In this document: positions 7,395 to 12,730 of the stretch, piece by piece
Position numbering within the stretch: the first letter of the stretch is position 1
Layout of the letters: each line of letters opens with the position of its first letter
DNA from: Larix sibirica
Lineage: Eukaryota > Streptophyta > Pinopsida > Pinales > Pinaceae
DNA length: 12,730 nt
Assembly (NCBI GenBank): GCA_004151065.3
Contig: NWUY0304626973.1
Location: 1 to 12,730, forward strand
Direction: 5' to 3'
Notes under the pieces: model-generated
What the model saw: only the letters and a program-made list of their open reading frames with translations
Told to the model about the DNA's origin: nothing
Databases searched by the model: none
Made by a program: the position numbers and the translations under genes

Positions 7395-7930
7395 TTGTTC
7401 ACACATGAAAATGTTGCCAGTTGATGAGGTAAGGCGCCCTGTGGGGGGTTTTTATAATTACCCCCTTGAGGGGGTGCAGGGTTACTAACAATGATTTGCT
7501 GGTGATGGGGAAGAAAAGTATTAGTGAGGGCCATGGGTTTCTGTATAGCCCCCTATTGAGACAAGTATTTATTAATTTCATCCATGTTTGGACATTCACG
7601 GCGGGTAGGATGATCCCCAATACAAATTTGGCATGGATGCGCATTAATGCTCGACCCAACAGCCCCCCCAAGGAAATAAGTAGTAAGTTTTTCATATAAA
7701 CCCAGTAAACTTAGTCAATTTTAGTTTTCATTTTTCCTTGTTTCCCCTAGCATTAGTATTAGAATTAAGGGCCTTTCCTTGCCCTCCCTTTGGTCAAGCA
7801 AGCCCTTCCTTCCTAGTTTTATAATTCATTTTCTTTTTATTCTTTTTATTTCCTCTAGGTTTTTATTTATCCTTTTGATCCATAGACTGGATAGAATGGA
7901 TATCAGAGGTCTAGATAGGAGGAATAAAAT
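7395..7930 (-). pseudogene. Gag nucleocapsid region: basic stretch and zinc knuckle
   Basis: This is the nucleocapsid end of the - strand gag. At 7633-7592 the frame reads CQICIGDHPTRREC, a zinc knuckle spaced C-X2-C-X3-H-X5-C, followed by PNMDEINKYLSQ and a proline/glutamine-rich stretch. Upstream, about 7870-7700, is a Lys/Arg/Asn-rich segment (SMDQKDK, a stop, KPRGNKKNKKKMNYKTRK), as expected for an RNA-binding linker. The second 35-nt element sits inside it. Stops and frame changes show it is dead. In life the domain would package element RNA in the virus-like particle. Confidence 0.7.
7777..7811. mobile_element. 35-nt AAGG-bounded element, copy 2 (Bpu-like)
   Basis: It is identical over 35 nt to 6700-6734, and both are preceded on the + strand by TTT. 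It lies in the basic linker of the gag remnant, right after residues NYKTRK in - strand reading. Here removal of 31 nt does not by itself restore the downstream frame (KALNSNTNARGNKEK), so another indel must be assumed. On the - strand the flanks differ from copy 1 (ACTAGG before and AAAGGCCC after, against CATA before and AAATGTGG after). This argues for separate insertions rather than duplication of a larger block. Confidence 0.7.
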
Positions 7931-7931
7931 T

Positions 7932-8560
7932 CTACGTGGACTGAAAAACTGGTGACAGGTTATGATTGATGGACACTTGTCCCATTTGACCCTTTAATTG
8001 ATGAACCATGGAATTATTAACAGAACCAATCACACCATCAGCATGTGGTCCTAGCATTGGTTTCGAGATGTCTGAATAAGATATAGGTGCATGAGGGATT
8101 AGCTCATAAGGTGTGCCAGACTGTGAATAAATTATATATAGTTGTTGGGTGCGTAAGATAACTTTCTCTTTTGTGAGAGCCCCTGACATCACTACATCTT
8201 TTATAAATGCTTGGAAATAATGAATTTACTAACCAATATGCTAAAAATTTGTTAGGGATTTAATCTCTGATAAATTGACGTTCATATCGACTCATGAATA
8301 TGGTCAGATATATGAGTCGAAGTGGACTGCCAAAGCGAGGTGAAAAATTTTGTTCCTGTTTCATACCGGAAAGGCAATCGGAAGTGTGTAAAAAAGGCCA
8401 TTACTAATGAAGCGAAATCTATGAAAGAAGTGTAAGGTAACTCAATATACCATTTCGTTGCATTTCCTATAAAGGTATGTTGGAAAATGCATAAATGAAC
8501 GCTATTGTCTACCAAAGAGTTGGATGAACACCAAAGATGGAAGGTCATTACATGTGTTGA
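7932..8560 (-). pseudogene. Ty3/gypsy gag capsid remnant
   Basis: The - strand encodes a retrotransposon Gag capsid in three frames. From 8548, residues include GNATKWYIELPYTSFIDFAS, MAFFTHFRLPFRYETGTK and TSTHISDHIHES, the hallmark KWY...F..F...F..FRYETGT pattern of the Retrotrans_gag family. A second frame gives IPNKFLAYWLVNSLFPSIYK. The third (8192-7932) gives DVVMSGALTKEKVILRTQQL and IYSQSGTPYELIPHAP. At least two frameshifts and a stop make it non-functional. Order and orientation agree with the zinc knuckle, protease-region, integrase-tail and LTR pieces at lower coordinates. Confidence 0.85.
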
Positions 8561-9310
8561 CAGATATTTACTTGATCAACCATCAAATTTGGGGATATCT
8601 GATGGTAACGTGGTTGGGATGACTGACCACGAAGGGTGATGGTGAATTGGGTCATTTGTTAGATGCGATAGGTTGGGTAGGTTTAGCATCGCCAAAAAAG
8701 GCAAACGAGGATGGATATGAGCACTCATCTTTTTTGAGGAAAGACCTTTTCAACCTCCATGTGTGATACTTCCATGGACATAACTTCCCCCTAGTATTTT
8801 ACGTACTCCTGGGACTTTACTATCGTCGGGAAGATTGTTTATCCCTGGAACATTACTTCCCCCCTGCATGTTATTGCTGCCAGGGGTGTTGCTTCCACCC
8901 GAGACATTACTAGTGTTAATTGGGGGGTTACATTTGAAGGAATACTTCAGACATATGGGAAACCTCAATTATTAGGAATGGATGATCCACCTATAGGTAT
9001 ACTAGAGGTGGGTGGAAACCCACTTCTGGCATGAAAAAATAGGAGTATTTATTCCTACAAAGGAAAAGCTCTAATTTGGCACTAGAGTGATTGCGGTGGG
9101 CATTCCAATGCTAGGATAACTATAGTTGGGTATCTTCATATTAATAGATTGAATCCCAAATAAAGGGACCCTAGGTACTTGTGGCATATTGGTTGAAGGA
9201 CTAGTTCCACTAGTTGGTGGTATAAAGGGGGCATTGGTGCCTCCTACTGACACACTAGGCATTGCAGGGCTAAGTCCTCCATGGTTTAATGAACTGCCAT
9301 CACCATACAT
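8561..9310 (-). pseudogene. Probable N-terminal part of the - strand gag, low complexity
   Basis: Two - strand open stretches are rich in Gly, Ser, Pro and Asn. The one at 8968-8750 has repeated GGSN(T/V)PG-like motifs (for example VSGGSNTPGSNN, GGSNVPGINN), and 9310-9071 reads PFIPPTSGTSPSTNMPQVPR. Such disordered Pro/Gly segments are common before the capsid in plant Ty3/gypsy Gag. The part between 8561 and 8750 shows no clear frame. Linkage to the capsid is inferred from strand and adjacency. Confidence 0.4.
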
Positions 9311-9429
9311 GTTGTGTAAAGTGTGAAAACCAATAAAAAATCTTTACTAAACTACCGTAAGTTTTTGAAGAATCCCTTAACATTGAAGAGTAAATGATGA
9401 GTATTACCGGTAAGCTGGTAACTTATTAA
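9311..9429. other. Junction between two oppositely oriented gag fragments
   Basis: No coding sense is visible on either strand. This short AT-rich stretch separates the - strand gag remnant from the + strand one, so a breakpoint between two transferred elements probably lies in or near it. No LTR end (TG...CA pair) was recognised here. Confidence 0.3.
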
Positions 9430-9981
9430 AAGAAGAACTTTCATCCTAGTAAGAAACCAACTCCTCCAACAAAATATTCTCCCGAGAAGAAATAAAAGGA
9501 TTCCATGGATATGGAAGGACTACAAAGAGTCATAAAGAAACTTTCAAATGATGTTATTGACTTGAAGAGAGGTTCCTCGGAAAGTACTTCATAAAGAAGA
9601 CCTTTTATACCTCCTTTCCGAAAGAACACTCCACCTCCCCCGAAGGATACTCCTCCAACGGAGGGTATTAACTTTTAAGATTATGTCATGGACAATCACT
9701 GCAAAGCTCATAATGCCAATCATTCGGAGAAGACATGTAAATCCTTCATCAACATGTTTAAATTGTTAACTTCCTCTCCTGAGCAAAAAAAAGGAAAAGG
9801 TAAAGAGAAATAAGAAGTGGTGAAGCAAGAAGAATAAGTTGAGGAAGAACCGGAAACTAAGTAAATTCATGTCACTTGGGATGTGTGTGAAGACATTGAG
9901 GATGATGAAGATGGAAATGTGGAAGAGAGACATGCTCTTCCTGACATTTTGAGGATGAATTTGGGGTGGGGCCGCCCGACA
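9430..9981 (+). pseudogene. Second gag-like retrotransposon fragment with six TAA stops
   Basis: One + strand frame runs without frameshift for about 180 codons. It reads SMDMEGLQRVIKKLSNDVID and LKRGSSESTS, then a proline-rich linker (PPFRKNTPPPPKDTPPTEG). A zinc-knuckle-like CKAHNANHSEKTC (9700-9738) follows, then SFINMFKLL and an acidic tail (EDIEDDEDGNVEE). This is the usual C-terminal layout of a plant retrotransposon Gag. The frame is cut by TAA at 9493, 9592, 9676, 9811, 9835 and 9862 and by no TAG or TGA until 9982. Each TAA could be a decayed CAA (Gln). The knuckle is C-X2-H-X3-H-X4-C, so its second cysteine position is a His. Confidence 0.7.
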
Positions 9982-10110
9982 TAGCCGCCGATCATAGCCA
10001 CTACCTGCCAGACATAGATAGATTTTATCCCCCCCCACGTAGCACCAGCCCGCCATACACGACATATCCCCACCACGTAGCTGAGCATAGACAGACAGAA
10101 AGAAGGTATT
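9957..10110. repeat. CATAGCC-type repeat patch at the right edge of the insert
   Basis: The sequence GGGGTGGGGCCGCCCGACATAGCC, CGATCATAGCCACTACCTGCC, then further GACATAG and CCCACGTAGC units, resembles GGGTGGGGCAGCCGAGAGCC and GATAGCCACTAG at 1104-1145. It marks the return from retrotransposon to mitochondrial-style repeat sequence. There is no coding potential. Confidence 0.5.
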
Positions 10111-10510
10111 GCTAATGGCCGATAGTTGATCCCAGGTAGGTGTAGATGCCGGTACTCGATCCAGGTTTCAATCACTTGATGACAGGAATATTTTACGATA
10201 CTCGATATAAGAGTTGATGCCTGGTGTTGATGCACGCGATGACAGGTTTTGATTCACTCACTGCCGGTACGGTACTCGATACCAAGAGTCGGTCCACTAG
10301 ATGCCGGTACTCCATTTCAAGTGTAAATGCCAGGTTTCATTCAATCAATGCCAAGAGTCGAGCCAAGAGCCAGCCAATCCAAGAGTCGATCCCAGGTTTC
10401 AGTGCCAGTCACATAGCCGGAAGGTCATAGACAGAAGGTGGTCATTGTCAGCCGGTCCATTGACAGAGGGTCATTTTAAGCCGATCATAGTTGATCGATC
10501 ATAGCCAGAG
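10111..10510. repeat. Degenerate interspersed repeat cluster
   Basis: About 15 imperfect units of 12-18 nt recur in mixed order: GATGCCGGTACTCGAT, CCAGGTTTCA, CCAAGAGTCGA, GATGACAGG and TCATAG(CC/AC). Examples are at about 10145, 10266, 10299, 10344, 10378 and 10395. The block ends with GATCATAGTTGATCGATCATAGCCAG, related to 1063-1080. Two short + strand open frames run through it (10224-10430 and 10301-10504), but their residues follow the repeats and match no family. Confidence 0.65.
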
Positions 10511-11021
10511 GGGCGGTGCCGAGATAAAAAGCCCCATCAAGGGCTGAAAGGAAGGAAAAAGCCCTCCATCAATGAATACCCCCGAAAATAGAATAGATTG
10601 CCCCCATCACTAGTAAAGATATAAGGAGAAGGCCCTATCAATCATCCACCGAATAGAATATTAATTATGTTCCCATGTGAACACCAGAATACATTGAGCC
10701 ATGTTGTTGTTACCTTACGAGATATTGATTTAGCCAAGTTCCCAACAGACGATGAGAGATGTTGTACCCGTTCAGCCAACCATACCCTGGCTGGGCACCA
10801 GACCCGAGATAAGAAAGTGATAAGGAAGGCACACATATAACCACTGGCCGAATCACCAATGGCCAAGAGGATAAGGTCTCCATAAATGCATACATGAGTC
10901 ACCCGCACATACCCAAGAATAGAAGGACCCGTGGCCGAGAGGACAAGATACGCTTTCAGGAACCATGACCATTACGTTATTTATGATGCTCTCAGTTCAA
11001 ACACACATTATGCTTTCTGGA
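10511..11021. other. Anonymous filler sequence
   Basis: I see no gene. Short purine-rich motifs recur (AAAAAGCCC...ATCAA at about 10527 and 10557, AATAGAATA(G/T)). Two overlapping - strand open frames at 10642-10908 have no recognisable product and no support beyond length. Confidence 0.35.
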
Positions 11022-11114
11022 ACCTATAGAGATAGAGGCCTTTACAATAGAGGCCTTTAATCACAATAGAGGAGGCCTGGACACACTATAGAGGTCTTGA
11101 CTAGAGGCCTCACT
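11022..11114. repeat. Short tandem repeat, core ATAGAGGCCTTT
   Basis: About five or six imperfect units of 12-20 nt contain (T/A)ATAGAGGCCT: GATAGAGGCCTTTAC, AATAGAGGCCTTTAATCAC, AATAGAGGAGGCCTGGACACAC, TATAGAGGTCTTGAC and TAGAGGCCTCAC. No coding role is evident. Confidence 0.6.
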
Positions 11115-12730
11115 TTAGAACCTTTATCCCTCCTTTCTACCTTTTTCTTTGACAAGAGCTTCTAGCAAAGAGCTTATGGCTGCTTATATTATATTGTAAA
11201 TTACTAGCTTTCATGAGTAGAGCTAGCACTTCAATTTAGAGCCTCATGCTATGAGACTGGCTATGACCACCGGCTACTCCTAACTATTATTGAGTATTCC
11301 GCCGGGCTATGATCGACTGGCTATAACTGGTGTTTAGCTATGGTATGATCCTAACCGTATCGGGTTAATACCGTTGTAAACCTTGCCCCACCCTTATTTC
11401 CTTTCACCTGCAATCAATCAATAAGCAGCGAGGTTCTTGGTAAACCTAAAAGCAATTTGGACTAAGGAATGGGACTCTTTAGAAGTCTATGGAATTTAGC
11501 GCTGGCTTATTCCCACTGGATTATTCCCAATTAGCGGAGTATCCTTCTATCATATTTCATATTTGGTATGACCTCGACTAGGGGTTTATAAACAATGAGG
11601 TTGTGACATTAATTGATAACAGGTAACGAACCTTGACGACGGGGTATTGAAACTGGGTGGTTGGTGTACGCACTATAGGGTACGCACTAGTATTATTGTT
11701 AAAGCCAATCAGAGCTACCAATCCCATCCGAAGTACATGCAGCTTGAGTCTATGCAGTAGGTCTACTTGTTGCTTTAGTCCACGGCTAGTATAGTTTAAC
11801 TAAAAAAAAAAGTAGTAGAGATTACGGGAACAACGCCCAACGCCATATCCATTTATTATTGTTAAACCCTCTGGCTTCTTACTTCCAACCGGAGCTCCCT
11901 TATTCCCACCAATGGATAAACTAGTGGTGTCGTCCATGGAACTTACTTTACGTACTACATGCAGGCTTTCCACGTATTTTTCAACTAATTGAGTAGGGGT
12001 ATTTTAACTAATAAAGGCTAGAGAGCTAAGGTTTTCAAGGCGAGTATCACGTATATATGCACCACGTAGATATGAGTATCATAGACTAGGGAATTATGTA
12101 AAGGAACTATCAGCGCTGACCAGCTAGCAATGGACCTCATGGGCACTAACTATCTTACTTACTAACTTACTATTGGCAGACTTACTTATTGGCAATTATT
12201 TACTATTTACTGGGAATGACCTGCAATGCTTGGCTATTGGATACCCGGCGACTGCATGGCTAAATAAATATGCTCGTAACGTAACCAAGTATGGCTAATA
12301 AGAATGTATTCCGGTTTAGCTTCCCGATGAGTTTTTCTTATCCCTAAAGGAATATGTTGTTACTCCGTAAAAACGCCAAATGCAAAGGGCGGAGCCGCTC
12401 TCCTGACGTAGGAAGGGGAGGTTTTCAAATCCCGTTTCAAATGCAATCGGGCCCTGCTGGATTCTATAAGACCAGGTAGGTTTATATTTCCAAATAGAGG
12501 AGATTGTGTCTAGCTTAAACATAGCCGCCTCATGTATATGCTGCATAGCCCCCTGTATATGCTCTTGAAGTAATAACCACATGGCTCCAAGGTCCAGTAA
12601 CCAACATTGCAGGTATTAAAACGTATATATGGAGTATCAGCTGTATAGCAAGGACCCTACGACAACAACAATGTGACTGGAAATGATAAAGGGTTTTATA
12701 TTATGTTGTTCCAACTTGACTTCTTGGCCT
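11115..12730. other. Anonymous sequence with inverted copies of the left-end repeats
   Basis: No gene is recognisable. Bases 11214-11229 are an exact reverse complement of 977-992. Bases 11250-11400 contain, in reverse, the GATCATAGCC and GGGTGGGGCA words of 1060-1140 and 9957-10510. TATTATTGTTAAA occurs at about 11692 and 11856, and GTACGCACTA occurs twice near 11668-11690. A CTTACT/TTACTATT-rich stretch spans about 12151-12215. The - strand open frame at 12582-12316 (88 codons) matches no family I know. No tRNA cloverleaf was found. Confidence 0.4.

Noticed and set aside
7466-7699. 77-codon + strand open frame
   Set aside because: It is a shadow of the - strand gag zinc-knuckle region, which has a clear CCHC-type motif.
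9441-10235. - strand open frames opposite the + strand gag and repeat region
   Set aside because: The + strand reading has Gag features across the same bases. The - strand products are low-complexity or repeat-derived.
12380-12460. TTTTCAAATCCCG as a possible tRNA T-arm
   Set aside because: No acceptor, D-arm or anticodon stem can be drawn around it.
12316-12582. 88-codon - strand open frame
   Set aside because: The protein looks varied enough to be real, but I recognise no family and see no supporting context.

Overview
This window looks like plant mitochondrial DNA, most likely from a gymnosperm and plausibly a conifer or a related large-genome lineage. The only recognisable native gene is nad7 (NADH dehydrogenase subunit 7, complex I), represented by two internal exons on the + strand. 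Both carry many codons that need C-to-U RNA editing to give the conserved protein. Most of the rest is low-coding, repeat-rich sequence of the kind that fills expanded gymnosperm mitochondrial genomes.

Layout. Bases 1-1946 are non-coding, with short imperfect repeats, ending in the 3' part of a group II intron with domain V at 1947-1980. nad7 exon 3 is 2071-2537 (467 nt), intron 3 is 2538-3235 with a clear domain V, and exon 4 is 3236-3479 (244 nt). Intron 4 opens at 3480 with the canonical GTGCG. I found neither exons 1-2 upstream nor exon 5 downstream, so the flanking introns are either very long or split (trans-spliced). About 3480-5040 is intron-4-like and then anonymous sequence. About 5104-5820 is a coding-like but broken stretch that I cannot identify.

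From about 5.9 to 9.98 kb the window holds decayed nuclear-type LTR retrotransposon DNA. On the - strand, reading from high to low coordinates, there are Ty3/gypsy gag pieces, a CCHC zinc knuckle, a protease-region piece, an integrase/chromodomain-like tail, a polypurine tract and a putative LTR. Reverse transcriptase, RNase H and the integrase core are missing. A second gag fragment lies on the + strand at about 9430-9981, facing the opposite way. It is interrupted by six TAA codons but has no frameshift.

A 35-nt sequence occurs twice (6700-6734 and 7777-7811), bounded in both copies by the direct repeat AAGG (CCTT on the + strand). One copy sits inside the retrotransposon protease-region reading frame, and removing 31 nt restores that frame. 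It is therefore probably a tiny mobile insertion, resembling in size and ends the Bpu elements described from Cycas mitochondria. This is the most interesting signal in the window.

From 9.98 kb to the end the sequence returns to mitochondrial-style filler. It contains degenerate interspersed repeats that also occur, partly inverted, in the first 1.2 kb. I saw no complete protein gene other than the nad7 exons, and no rRNA, tRNA or CRISPR.
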